This document shows positions 43,810 to 56,520 of a stretch of 64,000 nucleotides of DNA, one piece after another; within the stretch, counting starts at the first letter, position 1; every line of letters starts with the position of its first letter. The DNA comes from Flaccisagitta enflata (Eukaryota; Chaetognatha; Sagittoidea; Aphragmophora). The stretch spans positions 109,554,001-109,618,000 of the forward strand of contig OZ231126.1 in assembly GCA_965153355.1 (NCBI GenBank), in the 5' to 3' direction. Under the pieces are notes generated by a model. It saw nothing but the letters and a program-made list of their open reading frames with translations. It did not search any database and was not told where the DNA came from. A program made the translations under genes and the position numbers.

Positions 43810-43895
43810 AGCTTGGCAAGGGATTCTGGCGTGTATGCAGTTGCTACTCGAGATGATCAGCTTGGCGCGAAGCCTGATCTGGCCGACTGAGCCAC
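43810..43895 (-). repeat. Possible degenerate tRNA-derived repeat
   Basis: The minus strand reads GGCCGTGGCTCAGTCGGCCA, a good box A and D-arm shape, but no proper box B follows (only CAGAATCCC). Probably an old SINE head. Confidence 0.35.
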
Positions 43896-44971
43896 GGCCA
43901 CTTCCGCATGTGATAATCATTAAATTATCAACCAAAAAATAAATGCAATTTCTACTCTGGATTACATGAAACATGTCATTGAAATTGTTTATTGTTCTTT
44001 TGCCTGAAATTCTTTTTTTTTTTTTTTTCCTTTTTTTTTTTCTTTTTTTTTCTTTACTTCTTTTTTGTTTTGTTCATTGATTTTCATTAGGTGGATGTGA
44101 TTCGTATAATCCAGTTTAAACACTAGTTAATTGTTTCATGCTATCATCACGCCTTTTCCATAAATTCAGTCTACCGGTCTGACTGGAAAGGTCAAAGGCG
44201 TAATGATCGTGAAAAAAAAACTAAATTTATGTATTTCAATGAAATTCAATATCATGTCCAAATATTGTTAAAGATAACATTTCCAGCTAGCTAGTACAAA
44301 TGATCATGAAAAGACATCATAGAAACAGCATAGAAACAAAACAACTATATACAATTCATGCAAACAGTGCATAATGTCTTTTTTTTTTTTTTTTTTTTTT
44401 TTTTTCAGAGCTAGCTGGAAATATAACATTAAATTTACAATTGGCTAAGTTAACGCCTTTATCGTTCATCCCCGCTCCTTGGCGCACATTTTTAAATACC
44501 TACATGGAGGTCCTCCCTTGAAAAAAAAATGTCAAGGTCATTTTCTTCTTTCTCACAATTTTCTCTTTTCTTTCCTTGCATTAAAGTAGCCACATCTTTT
44601 TTTCGTTCTTGAATTGTGGCTAAGGTGTACTTTTCTTCAGGCAGAAGTTACCATTTAATTGTTTTTGTTGCAGTCAGTTGGTGATTTCTTCTTTCCTTCC
44701 GCATAAAGTGTCCATTGAATCCTGAGTATTCATTGATTTTTGTTTTCTTGGTTTCTTGTTAGACTCTTGACGTCTTGATAAGTCTCGGAGTCTATTCATA
44801 ACTGTGATTCTGTATTCAGTGACAAAATAAAGCGCCATATTTTTTTTTTCTTTTTGATCGCGTTGTCCATGATTAAGCGATCTGGCAGACCATGTAAAAT
44901 AGAGCATCATCAGCGTTTTTTTTTTTCTTTTTTTTTTGTGGTTACCAAATAGGGAGTATGTCAATATAGAC

Positions 44972-45139
44972 TCATGCATCTAATAGCTTACCATTGCAGC
45001 TTTTTGCAACTGTCTCTATTTTCCATTTGACATCACTTTCCCATGCAGTTTTATCGCCAGTTTTTGTTGCTTCTTTTTCATGACCATTTAACTGGCGTGC
45101 CAGGTATTTGGTAACTACATTCGCGATCATAGACTTCAT
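44972..45139 (-). pseudogene. Short open coding fragment, unknown protein
   Basis: 55 residues from ATG to stop with normal amino-acid composition ('MIANVVTKYLARQLNGHEKE', then 'TAWESDVKWKIETVAKSC'). Composition is unlike the surrounding low-complexity frames. The 'TAW..DVKWK' part resembles fragments at about 45750, 47005, 50925 and 51640. Function unknown. Confidence 0.4.
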
Positions 45140-46059
45140 TTTGATGCTGAAGTAGCATTTTTGATAGCGCTATGTGTCTGCCACTATGTCGCAAAGTTTG
45201 TTGTCACTGATCACTATGTGTGAGTGCATTTGTCTGTCTGTATATGCCTTTTTTTTTTTTTTGCATATTCTCTCCCGCAGACTTAGGATATGGTCCAATC
45301 TTGAATTTTTTTTTTCTTGCCATGGTCATATTCTTACCAAATCTTTTTTGCTTGTACGCTGATAGGATGCTGTTGATCGATCATTTTTATTCCTTCTTTA
45401 GAATTCTTGATACCTTTTTTTCTTTTAATAATGATTTGGTAGAGTATGGAATGACTTTTTGTTTCTTGCTCATCTTCATCAAGTTCTGCAACCAGCTCTA
45501 TGACTTGAGCTTATTGTAGTCACCCCTTTAAATTAGAAAGATAATTTCGCCTCCTTGGCCTTTACTTTGGAAAGAAAAATTTATTCATAGAATGTAAAGA
45601 CATGTTGGTTCAAATACACACCAATGCAAAACCCAGATATCTTATATTTCTGATAGATGACTAGGCTTATTTTTGGGTGGATGCATCTGCAGTTACATCA
45701 AAGTTGAAACCAACTGCTTTAGATCCCTTTTAACTTCTAAATCCCATACTGCGTAGGCTGTCCAGCTGTCATTGATTTTCCTTGATCAGCATGTGACTTA
45801 AGTTAAATAATTCCTTCCTAGATTCAGGCCAGATTTAGGCAGGGCGCAAATACTAGCAAAAAGTAGCAAGCCACACAACAGGCGCATTGTGAAGAGTAAT
45901 GCAATAATGGAATAATCTTATCCTGTTCCTTAGTTTCCAAATGTACCATTTTCTTTTATCCTGTTACGTACATGCCTCGTTATTGGTCATTTCCATTTCA
46001 ATCAGACTCTAGAGTCTAGAGTCTAGAGTCAATGCCTGTAGAATTTTTATTTAAGGTCA

Positions 46060-46240
46060 TCTTTAACTTGAGTTTTCTTCATTCCAAGTTCTCTTCATCC
46101 TGAGTTTTCTTCATCCCAAGTTTACTTCATCTTGAGTTTTCTTCATCCCAAGTTTACTTCATCCCGGGTTTTCTTCATCCCGAGTTTTCTTCATCCCGAG
46201 TTTTCTTCATCCTGAGTTTTCATCCTCCCAAGCTTTATCT
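46060..46240. repeat. 15-16 bp tandem repeat TTTTCTTCATCCCGAG
   Basis: About ten imperfect units of CTTCATCCCGAGTTTT and variants (CCCAAGTTTA, CTTGAGTTTT). Confidence 0.9.
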
Positions 46241-47238
46241 TGAGGCTTTTATTTTTTTATTTTATTCATTTTTTTTTTCTTGAGGCATCTTTTCATCTTG
46301 AGGCATTTTATCTACTTGTTCTTCTTTGTGGTGGACAAGGTGACATTTCCTCATTCGAGAGTCATATGGATTAAAAGTAGCATTTTCATTGCCTTGATTT
46401 TTGTTGTGAAAAAAAAATCATCATTTTTTTTCTTCTTTCAATTGGGGTTATGCTCTCCCCTTCAACACAGTGCTTCATGTCTGCTTAATGTACCATTTTT
46501 GATTTTGATTGGTGTCTGTTCTTCCTGTCTGTATGCTAGACAATATGCTGATTACACATTGGCTTGTCTGGTAGTGTGCAATACCTAATGAAGCACCATT
46601 TGTCTTCTACTTTGTCTCAATTGCATACAGACCATTTGTTTGTGCCCATCATTCTTCCTTGATGATGTTGTATCTTGACAAAGTTATCCTCTTCTTTAGG
46701 ATGACGTCCACACCATTCTCTTTGTTGGATAGTCGCTTGTTGTTCACGCTTCCTCCATTTTAGTGGCTACTGAGTCTCACTTACATTTTGCTCCCTTTCA
46801 ATCTTCCTTGCTATCTTGTGATTTGACTGTGGGTTTCTTTCCACAAAGTTGTTTCTTAGCCACTTTGTAGTCCTTTGTATTCAGATGTCAGTGTGAACAC
46901 CCTTCTGATGTATTTTCATTCATCAATTGTTTCCACATGGTACCATTTATACGTAGTCCATTAGGAATACACTTCCATTCAATGGATTTGACCTGCTCCA
47001 CTCATAGATTCCACGCATATTTGACATTGTTTCCTACATTGTCCATTTTGTACCTTTGTTATTCTCTTTTACTGCAGTATCATTATCTAAATTGCACCTG
47101 CCACTGTATTTGCATTAGCTTGTGTTCTGCTTGGCCTCTTGCAAGTCTTTCAGAGCCTTTTCCTCCAACTTTCCGTCTCATCCCTTGTTTTTTTTTGGTT
47201 GGTTTTTTTTTTCAGGAATGCCACATTCCTTTGGTGTG

Positions 47239-47269
<31 letters not shown>

Positions 47270-47951
47270 GGTAATCAAAATATATGGGATTATAACGATT
47301 TCCCATTGTGGCCATGACATTCAACGCTGCTAGTAAATGAATGTTTATAGCATGTCTGAAAGCAAATTTGCTGCCGCTGATGCTGGGTGTAAGATGTATT
47401 TGCTCAGACACCAAGGCATTTCAGTTCACTTGTGATACAATAACATTCGAACCAATCAATGTGCGTGGTCTCTTCAGCCAATTTATTGGTTACTCGTTGT
47501 TTTTAATTCAACAAAACTGAATTTGGATTGATTATGCTTTCTATCTCTTCCAGCATTGCTTTGTCCATAACTATTGGTATGCTGAACTAATTATCTATCT
47601 GTCAGCTTGCTCCTGGTCAATTTGCGATCAACTCTTTTGACATATGTCTATAGGGGTTTTCTTCTTCTTAGGTAGCAACCCTACATAGGTTGCTTTTCAT
47701 TATTCTCCGATCTTTTATCAAGTGTTCTCTTTGTCCTACTGGCTGCCCAGTTCCTTTTTAACACTTATTCTAATTCCAGACCTATTGGTAATAGGCTTGG
47801 TGTCATTTCTATCTCTTTCCTGAACATTGCAGGACAGTCTTTGTTGAAAAAAACACCCCCTGAAATTTCACAGAAGGGCCTTTGTCTCTTCCAAGTACTC
47901 TTCTTCTACAAATGATAGATCAAACATTGCTAGTTAAGCCTCTTTATCAGG

Positions 47952-48258
47952 CTAATATGGGCAGGCCTGGTTTCTCTTTAATTCTTCTTCAATGGTTACA
48001 GGGTCTTCATTTATGCCGATGTCTGCCTCTTTCACATCCATTGATAGAGCTACTTCAATGCCATCCTTTAAACATTTGATAAATGTTTCATTTGACACTT
48101 TGCTTAGCCCAACCATTCTAGAAGATTTCACTGGGCCTCCATTTTCTCCTGGTCGAATCTCTTCTTGTTTTACTTCATTGTTTTCTTCTTTGTTTTTGTC
48201 TTTGTTGATTTTGAAATTCTCTTCGTTTCTTGAGCTTTGTTTGCTGTTGTTTTTTTTT
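47952..48258 (-). pseudogene. Coding-like fragment with 'IKCLKDGIEV' module
   Basis: About 100 residues open on the minus strand: a Lys/Asn/Glu-rich start, then 'ETFIKCLKDGIEVALSMDVK' and 'DIGINEDPVTIEEELK', ending in a stop. A second, more damaged 'LIKCLKDGVEV' lies at about 49110-49145. Two related copies about 1 kb apart indicate duplication of a once-coding sequence. Confidence 0.45.
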
Positions 48259-50889
48259 TCTTTTTAGGCTCCCCCTCTACATTTTGAGACTCTTCAAAAT
48301 AGAAATCATGTCCGGGGGTCGTCCGTTTTTCCCGTCCGTTTGTTTCAGTATTGATTTCTTTGTCTGTGTGTCAGTCTGATTATCATTTTGTTAATTGTAT
48401 TTCTACAATTCAATTCGTTACCCGTTTTCACAGATTTTGTTGGACATTTTTGATTGTCTTCATTTTTAATGTCCCTCACTGCCTTCCTTATTTCTGTTAT
48501 ATTGAAGGCCAAAACTGTATTGTCCCCAAGATGCTCTCCACATCTTTTCACCTCACCCAAAGGTGTTGATCTTTTTTTTCTTTTTTTTTTAGGATCTCAT
48601 TTTGTTTTGTTTTGTTTTCAATTGGGACAACAAATTACTATGTTGTTAAGCAATACAAATGGTATAGATAATTGTTCACTTTCATCATCACCATCAAACA
48701 TACTTATGTACACAAAATCCAATTTTGGATCCAACGGTGTGTCAGTTACCAAAACCACATAGATGGATGGCTGGATGGCTGGATGGATGGGTGGATGTCC
48801 GACATGTTTATTTTGATTATCCTTCTTTGTTCCATTTTGTCATGCAATTGTGGATGTCATTGTAGCAATTGTCTGAATTACTACCGATTTTAGTGGTATG
48901 ATGATATCTTTCCCCAATGTATTTTTGTCCACTGACAAGTGCCTAAAACAGATTAAATTTGTCGGTTTTTTTTTTTTTTTTTTTTTTTTTTGACATCTGT
49001 TTTTTGCAGAGTTCGACTGCTTTGTTTTGCTATAGATGGTGCTTGCTTCTGATAGCACCGTCGTGCACCACCATGTCTACCACCTTGGGTTTATATGACC
49101 ATGTTTTTCAAACCTCCACTCCATCTTTTAGACATTTGATGAGTGCGATGCTAAACACTCTGCTTCTTCTAACCATGTTTGGCATTTCTGCTTTTTATCA
49201 TATTACCATCCTCTGGCTGATATTTTTTGTTTTGTTTTGGTTGTTTTTGTTTTGTTTTGTTTTTTTTTTAATGTTTTTCTCCAAACTCATGTATTCTTTG
49301 AATTGAATGACTTCTTACCATGCAATGCGTTGTTCCTGTGCAATGTCTTCCCCCCATGTAATGCCTTCTTTCTGGGCATGTTGATAATCAATTGGAAGTT
49401 CCCTTTTTTTTTTCTTTTTTATGATCACAAGTGGCCACTATAAATTTCAGAGAACTGGGCAATTATCTTGCAAATTGAAATGTGGAATGAGAGTCATCTC
49501 CCTTTATTACCTTCTGATCCTCTTATCTTCTCTCCATATCCATCTTTTCAGCTTCTCCACTAGTATTATCTTCACTCTTTGGTCAAATTTTTGTGTCGTT
49601 ACCAATTCCTTTGCTTCGTCCTTTGGCTGCAAATTCTCTTTTTAAGTTGATTATTGCAGACTAGCCCTCTTCTTGGGCCTACTCTGCTTTGCCTTTATTC
49701 ATTGTGGCTACATCTTTTTCTTCTTTTCTTCGCATCTCAAATGTCCATTTTCGCTTTGATGAGCTGAATTTGTTTCACTCATCTCATGTGATCTCTAGAT
49801 GGAGATTCCAAACTTATGTTTTCTATACGTTTAGCATACATTTCTCTTGGCTCTGCCAATCATCTCTGCAGTCTTCTCTGCCAAATTTCTTGGGACATAT
49901 TTTTCTACCACCTTTTGATTGACATTTTTACTTAATAAAGAGGTGTTGGCCTTGTTTTTTTCTTGAACAACCTCTCTCTTGATCTTGTTGACCTTTTTCT
50001 TTGGCCTTTTCTGTTTCAGGTTTCTGTCCAATTCATGTCTGATAGCTTTTTATTTCTCTTTTAGGTCAAAAAGCCTTAATCTGGTTGCGGCAGCAAGGTG
50101 TGTGTGTTTCCTTTTTCATACAGTCCAACCAGCTACAGCTACCAGCGCCTTTCCCACTCCTGAATCCATATTTCTTATCTTCAAACCTTTGTTCTGATTA
50201 AGAATTTCATTGCTGACGCCAATTATGAATGCTCTTTTCTCTTCCCATGGTGGAAGATTCACATTGCTTCTTGCAAGTCTCAATCTATTTTTTTTTTACT
50301 TTGGGCAAAAACATTATTTACCCAAACCACAATTGAGTCCTTTTTATGTAGGTGTCCCTCTCCTTTCTCAATTTCATGTTTTACCTATGAATTGAGATAG
50401 TGATTGGCCATTTTGATTTCACTATTATCAGATGTATGACCCTGAATGGATCCTTCCTTGTCAGACAAGTTCTGACAACCAGGTTTTGGCCTCACTGCCA
50501 TTTTTGTTGGCATGATTTTCATTTTGAGGGGCTTTTTGGCAGGGCCCTGCTTGCCCCCCTCTGCCCCTTGTTTGTCTGGCCCAATGCCATGTCTTTTATC
50601 TTCTGAAGCATCACATCTCTTTGTCTCTTTGTCTCTTTGTTTCTTTGTCTCTTTGTCTCCTTGTCTCTTTGTTTCTTTGTCTCTTCTTTTGTCATTAGTT
50701 GGATTTTATGTTTACCCCACATGTCGTTTTGATCATTATCATCATCCCTTTTTCTTCAAGAGTTGTGACATGGTTTTCACCATGGGCCATGTTGTTGGCG
50801 TTGCTTGCTTCAGATTTTTCTCCATCATGATGAATATAAACCCTGCCATCACAGCGTAGATTTCATTTACTGGTTTGACATTTCCTGAT

Positions 50890-51700
50890 GGTGGTGATGG
50901 TCTTTTTACTTCAACCTAAGGATTCCATGCCGCTTTTATTGTCGCATTGTCATCCTTATCCATTTTAAAGATTTTCATGATGGATACAGGCAGTTTTTGT
51001 TTTATTTTTTATCTATTCATCATGCTTAATTTTAAGTTCATTGTGGAGCCCATTTTCCTTGCAATTGGCACAAAGTCTTCGCCAACTTGCTTTCAGATTC
51101 ACTGTCGTCTTAAAATGAATCCAGCTTAACCTTTCTCATCTGATGATTTTGTCTTCTTATCATCGGCCTTACTACATTTACTGGCGGTGTTATCTCAATC
51201 TTTGGCATCAAGTAGGCAAGAACTCCTTTGCCTCCTTCTTTCCCTTCTTGATGGATTTCACCCAATGCCATGTTTTTAATTTTCTGAAGCATACTTTCCT
51301 CCTCTTCTTCATCTTCGACGTCAATATCTTCTTTTTCATTTACTTCACCTGTTTCACCTGTTTCCTGTTCCTTTCTTCTTCATTCTTGCTTATTTCCGGG
51401 CTGTGAGTCTCTCCATTTGCCCTAAATCATCTTCCTCCATATCATTGGTTGGATCTGAGTGCACACCGCAGATGGATGGTTCATATTTGTCTTAATCAAT
51501 GCTTTCTTCTTTTTTCTTCATGATGATACTTTAATTGCACGATTCTTTGATTGAATCATGCTTGCCGTGGTGTAAAAACACTCTGCCTTGTCGTTTGTTG
51601 GAGATGGTTTCTTCACTTCTACACATGGATTCCATGCTGCTTGTATGGTGATTTTCCCATCTTTGTCCATTTTATGGACTTCGATGATGGATCCTGGCAG
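50890..51700 (-). pseudogene. Duplicated 'KMDKD..AAWNP.VEVK' modules
   Basis: At 51600-51705 the minus strand encodes 'LPGSIIEVHKMDKDGKITIQ' then 'AAWNPCVEVKKP'. At 50890-50985 it encodes 'LPVSIMKIFKMDKDDNATIK' then 'AAWNP', a stop, 'VEVKRP'. Each is followed on the minus strand by a 'MLQKIK.MALG' frame (51292-51110 and 50610-50540). So a unit of about 700 bp has been duplicated and both copies have decayed. Confidence 0.5.
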
Positions 51701-53132
51701 ATTTCTTCACCTTATTCTGTGTTCCAGATGTGCATGGCAGCTTTCACAGCTTTCATCACTGTCTTGGCTTCTTTCAACTTTGATTTTAATTGAGTCGTAT
51801 GCGCTTGTGATTTCTACTAGATCACATTCTTCTTTCATCCTTTCACCTTGCAGAACATCAAATTCAACCTCTACTTTGCCCCTAATTCTTTGGGCATCTT
51901 CTGCGTACTCCATGTCTTCATGGTGGTTATCTTGAAGGCGTTAATCATTGTCTTTTTCTTTGTATCTCTTCATCTGCCTCTTCATCAGGTTCCTCCATCA
52001 TTTCTCCCTCATTGTCAATTCCATCCTCCTTTGTTTCTTCATTATCATCATCTTCTTCATTTGCTTCATTTTCTTCGTTTTCTTCATACCAGAAAACTGT
52101 GGTTATTGGCGCTGCCAATGCCGGTTGTGGTGGTTGATCCTCTTCATCATCGCTTCCTGCGTTAATGGCATTTATTGAGATGCTGCCCATCTGCTATTTG
52201 AGGTCTGATTGCAAACCCAGGTCTGAATGGAGACCCTCATCTTCACTGAGCTGATCTTTCAGCTCAGGCACGTGGACAACACTTTTTGTTTCGACGCTGT
52301 CTTCAATTTCTTCCTCATAGTCAAAATCTGCCATTCTAATGTGTTGCCATGGCTCATTCTTGATTCTCTTTTCTTCTCATTCCTCGTATAGTGTGTCTGT
52401 TGAGCATTTCCGAGTTTCTTTGTCTATTTTACTCAATCTTGCTACAAATCCCATTATTTTAGCCAATGCGTCCAATTTTCTTTACCATTTCATTTCCCCA
52501 CCTCAGCGCTTAGGGATGGGTACTTAACTTTCTTCCAATCCTTGCGATTGGATATTTCATCATCTGCTTCTTTCACCAAATTCACAAAAGCCTTCATTTC
52601 TTTCTTTTGGGTTGTTTTGATTAGCCAGATAATTCGTGATTCTTTTATTGGCTCTATTCATTGCTACTTGCTGCCCTGTATCTGGCTGATACCCTGAAGC
52701 TGTTTTGTCCCAGATCAGGTTTTTTTCTTCACTTTTTTGCCATTTCTGTTGACCATTACTTCTTTTCCTCTTCAAATTTTTTCTTCTTATTATCTAGTTT
52801 TTTTTCTTATAGACATCTTGTCTTTCTTCTTTGTAAGCCTCCTCCGTGGCTTCTTTTGCTTCCTTTCTGGCTTTTTCCACCTTCTTTTGAGCAGCTTCTG
52901 CTTTCCCCTGGGGCTCTTCTGCGTTTGTTTTGGCCATTGTTGCACTAGCCCAGCTTGTCTGCATATTTTGCAATTACTTCTTTTCTTCATTTACCTCTGC
53001 TTGTTTGAAAGCAAGCGAGTATGTGATCTCCTTCAGTTTTTCTTTTCTTTGCCGGCAAGCTGGTTTGTGGTTGATGTCAGAGTATATCAAGCGTGGTTTT
53101 TGCAAGATTTTCTACTGCTCACCTGGCTCATT

Positions 53133-54202
53133 CTAAAGTTGGTGATTTTTAGTCTGCAGATTCTCTTTGTCTTTCACCACTGTCATGTATCTTGATTCAT
53201 ACTTGGCCCCCGCTTTTGCTTTGTCAGTCCGGTTGACTGTGGCCAACATTTGCATTAGCTCATCATTTCTGATGGCTGTGTAGATTCTTATGTTCTTCTT
53301 GAACTTCCCTGGTTCTTCACATTTTGCTTGATGGTTCCTTACGTCTCGCTTGTTTTTTGCACATAAGATGACATTGATGTTCATTAGTATCACCATTTCA
53401 TTTTCAAAATCCAGATTTATGTCTTCCTGAACATGAATTGAAATTATGCGCTCTGCAGAGAAATGATCTGAGAGCATTATGATCAAATCTGTCCATTTTA
53501 TTTGGTTTTGATGGCCACGCCACCTCGGTTCGCTTAGCATAAGTGGTGTGATGGTATCCTGCTATCAATGTGAAAGGGCCACTCATGGTGAATTCAATGT
53601 CACCCCTTTCATCCCAAATGCCTTTAATAATGGTAAGGGCGGTGGGATTTCTTTTTCTGACTGTCACTGGCCTGTTTAAGGCAAGTGCTACAATGCTATC
53701 TGGCGTTTTGTATTCTTGAGTCTTTATTTTGTATGTTGGCGCAAAAAGACTGACTGGTTGGTCAATTGTGGCATCTAATATGGTTGGTAATCTCACGCAG
53801 ATTGGCTCTTGGTCTGAGCCACCTGGGCCTGAGTTATCTGGGCCCATCTGGACATTAGGCTTTGGCTTAGCTTTGGGTTCAATTACCTGATTTTGGCCTG
53901 ATTCAGGTCTTGGGTGAGCATGTTGTGCTTGACTTCTTCTACTGGTTGGTTCTTCAATCCTTGTTTTCTTCATTATTACTTCCGTTGACATCTTCCCATT
54001 GGTCATTATTGTCCGCGTCAGATGCCAATAATTCACCGTCTGGCTCACTGATATCTGAAATATCATTTTCCAAAATTTCTTCCTCGTCGACTTTCGGAGT
54101 TACTGTCTTTTTTGGTATCACCATTGATCCCCTTCCCACCTTTCTAGGTCTTGTGGTGGTCAAAGTGGATTCTTTATTCCATGAGCAACTCCAACTCATC
54201 AT
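53133..54202 (-). pseudogene. Largest coding-like remnant of the T-rich region (three frames)
   Basis: Three overlapping minus-strand frames read as one damaged protein of about 350 residues: an acidic start ('VDEEEILENDISDISEPDGE', 54202-53954), a Pro/Lys-rich linker leading to 'VRLPTILDATIDQPVSLFAP' and 'TMSGPFTLIAGYHHTTYAKR' (to about 53510), then a third frame with 'DLIIMLSDHFSAERIISIHV' and 'RIYTAIRNDELMQMLATVNR' to 53133. Composition is ordinary and globular in the second half. Not recognised as any family. A further acidic fragment in the same orientation lies at 52190-51945. Confidence 0.5.
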
Positions 54203-54261
54203 TTTTATCTCTAATTTGGTTTGATGATGTTACTAGTTTATGTAGATTGTAACTAGCGATG

Positions 54262-54480
54262 TTAAAGGTTTTGAAGGCTTTGACGGGTCATCAATGGTTG
54301 TATGTCTTGGTTGTTGGTCGATGATTTACCTGGGGCTTCGCCATACTTCCAGTAATTTTGTCGCTGTGTGCAGGCTCTTACCGGATTCTTTGTTTGGCGT
54401 GAATCTTCTTCTTCATTTGATGTATAAATGCGGTTTCCGCATGTTATGGTGGAAGCGAACTTAGCTAATGCATTCGCCAT
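54262..54480 (-). pseudogene. Short coding-like fragment upstream of the larger remnant
   Basis: 72 residues: 'MANALAKFASTITCGNRIYT', then a polar Asn/Gln/Arg-rich tail. The same orientation and spacing as the 53133-54202 remnant suggest it could be its 5' part. No domain recognised. Confidence 0.35.
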
Positions 54481-54529
54481 TTGTGTATGTGCTTTGGGAG
54501 GTTGATAGCCTACTCAATCATTCGATTGA

Positions 54530-55020
54530 TCCAATAGCTGATCTGTTGGTTGACCTCTTGTTTGGTCTGTTGGTTGACCCCTTGGTTGGTCTGTTGGTTG
54601 ACCTTTTGGTTGGTCTGATGATTGACCTCTTGGTTGGTCTGATGATTGACCTCTTGGTCGTTCTTTTGGTTGACCTATTGATTGGTTAGTTGGTTGACCT
54701 CTTGATTGGTCTGTTGGTTGACCTCTTGGTTGGTCTGATGATTGACTTCTTGGTTGGTCTGATGATTGACCTCTTGGTTGGTCTGATGATTGACCTCTTG
54801 GTCTGATGATTGACCTCTTGGTTGGTCTGATGATTGACCTCTTGGTTGGTCTGATGATTGACCTCTTGGTTGGTCTGATGATTGACCTCTTGGTCTGATG
54901 ATTGACCTCTTGGTTGGTCTGATGATTGACTTCTTGGTTGGTCTAATGATTGACCTCTTGGTTGGTCTGATGATTGACCTCTTGGTCTGATGATTGACCT
55001 CTTGGTTGGTCTGATGAATG
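54530..55020. repeat. 24-bp minisatellite, 'NQEVNHQT' on the minus strand
   Basis: About 20 units of TGATGATTGACCTCTTGGTTGGTC type, mixed with shorter 16-bp units that skip TTGGTTGG. On the minus strand one frame reads the octapeptide NQEVNHQT again and again; the short units shift the frame. Confidence 0.95.
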
Positions 55021-56239
55021 TGAAAATGAGTGGCTTTTATCACTTCTTGTATCTCCTCTATTAATTCTGTAGAAGTGACAATTGATGCACAGAGCGCTTT
55101 AATGGTTTTTCTTCACAGAGGGCATCATCATCAATTGCATTTGGCTGTATGCACATGCTCCCATCTCCGGTGTTTCCACTTTTGCATCTTTTCTCTCTGT
55201 TTTGCTTCTTGATTTTGTTTTCGTTTTTATTTCCTGTGTTTTTACAATTCTTTTTAACTTCTCTGTGTTTTCACAATTGTTTTTATCCATTTATGGTTGG
55301 GCAGTGCATTGTTGACTATATCTTTTTGCACTTGCAGGTTTTTTTACCCTTTTAAGCAAATGCTTACTTTTCATTTTATTTTGCCTCCTCATTTCTCTTC
55401 ATTGCCATGGATTACAACACTCCATGTTTCAATTAAAAAGTATTAATGAGCCGTACATCTTTTTAAGCAGTTGCTTAAAACCGGTCATTTTTGCCCTCAG
55501 ATTTTCATTGTTTTTGTAGCAAGGTCAAATTGCGTTCTGCTTTTCTTGTCCATGCAAATTATTTCGGATTACTTTTTGCATGCTTCGCCTTGACCTTTGT
55601 ATTCATGGCTGCATGTTTTCATGCATAACATAATTGACTTTGTCAAAGAATATCCATTGCTCTGACTATACATTTCCAAGTCCATGTGGCCTGCAGGGTT
55701 TAACCACGCCCAAAATTTCCGTCAGTTGATACTTTTTTTTTTTATTAATTCAAGAATTTTTTTTTTAACTGGTGTGCATCATTTTAGTTAGCTTCTCAGT
55801 TGCATGCAACAACTGGTTGTAGGTTTTGAGGCTTTCTCCCATTCCTTGATAAATTTTTGTTATGATTCAATCATTTTTGAATGTTCTTTTTTCCTAAGGA
55901 TTTCCCCTTTATTTGATTCTGCTCATTTTTGCAATCTGGCAATTGTGCCCTTTAAACATTAATTTTCTCACTTAGAATTAAGTTGTTCAGTTGATGTTGT
56001 TTGATTACATTTCACAACCATTTTTGTATGTATCCAGGAAAAAATTGTGTTTTTCATTTCAATCAAATTTCCAACCAGTCGCAAATTTGGGGCGTCTCAA
56101 GGCCCCATTGATGATTGCATTAATTTTTGTGTCTTCACTTTTTGTACCTGACTAACTTGAAATCCGTAACATCTTGGTACTGCTAATTTTACATCATTTT
56201 CATGAAATGATACGTATATGGAAGAACATATTAGTTATT

Positions 56240-56520
56240 CTGGTTGTGGGGTGATCCATTTCCCATTTTCTTGATTTGGTGATCCATTTTCTTCTACAAG
56301 TTGATCTGTTACCCATTTTCCTCTATGGGTTAATCCATTTTCAATTTTCTTCCATGGGTTGATCCATTTGCCATTTTTGTCTATGGGTTGATCCATTATC
56401 TTCTATGGGTTGATCCATTTTCCATTTTCTTCTTTGGATTGATCCAGTTCCATTTTTATCTATGGATTGATCCATTTCCGTTTTCTTCATGGAATGATCC
56501 ATTTTCCATTTTCCTCATCT
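56240..56520. repeat. Minisatellite of GGGTTGATCCATTTTCCATT units
   Basis: About ten imperfect ~27-bp units (TGATCCATTTTCCATTTTCT plus TCTATGGGT). Confidence 0.9.

Noticed and set aside
45174-49645. Many Phe/Leu-rich plus-strand frames resembling membrane proteins
   Set aside because: They follow from T-rich sequence (TTT, CTT, TTC codons), lack good starts or conserved motifs, and overlap coding-like fragments on the other strand.
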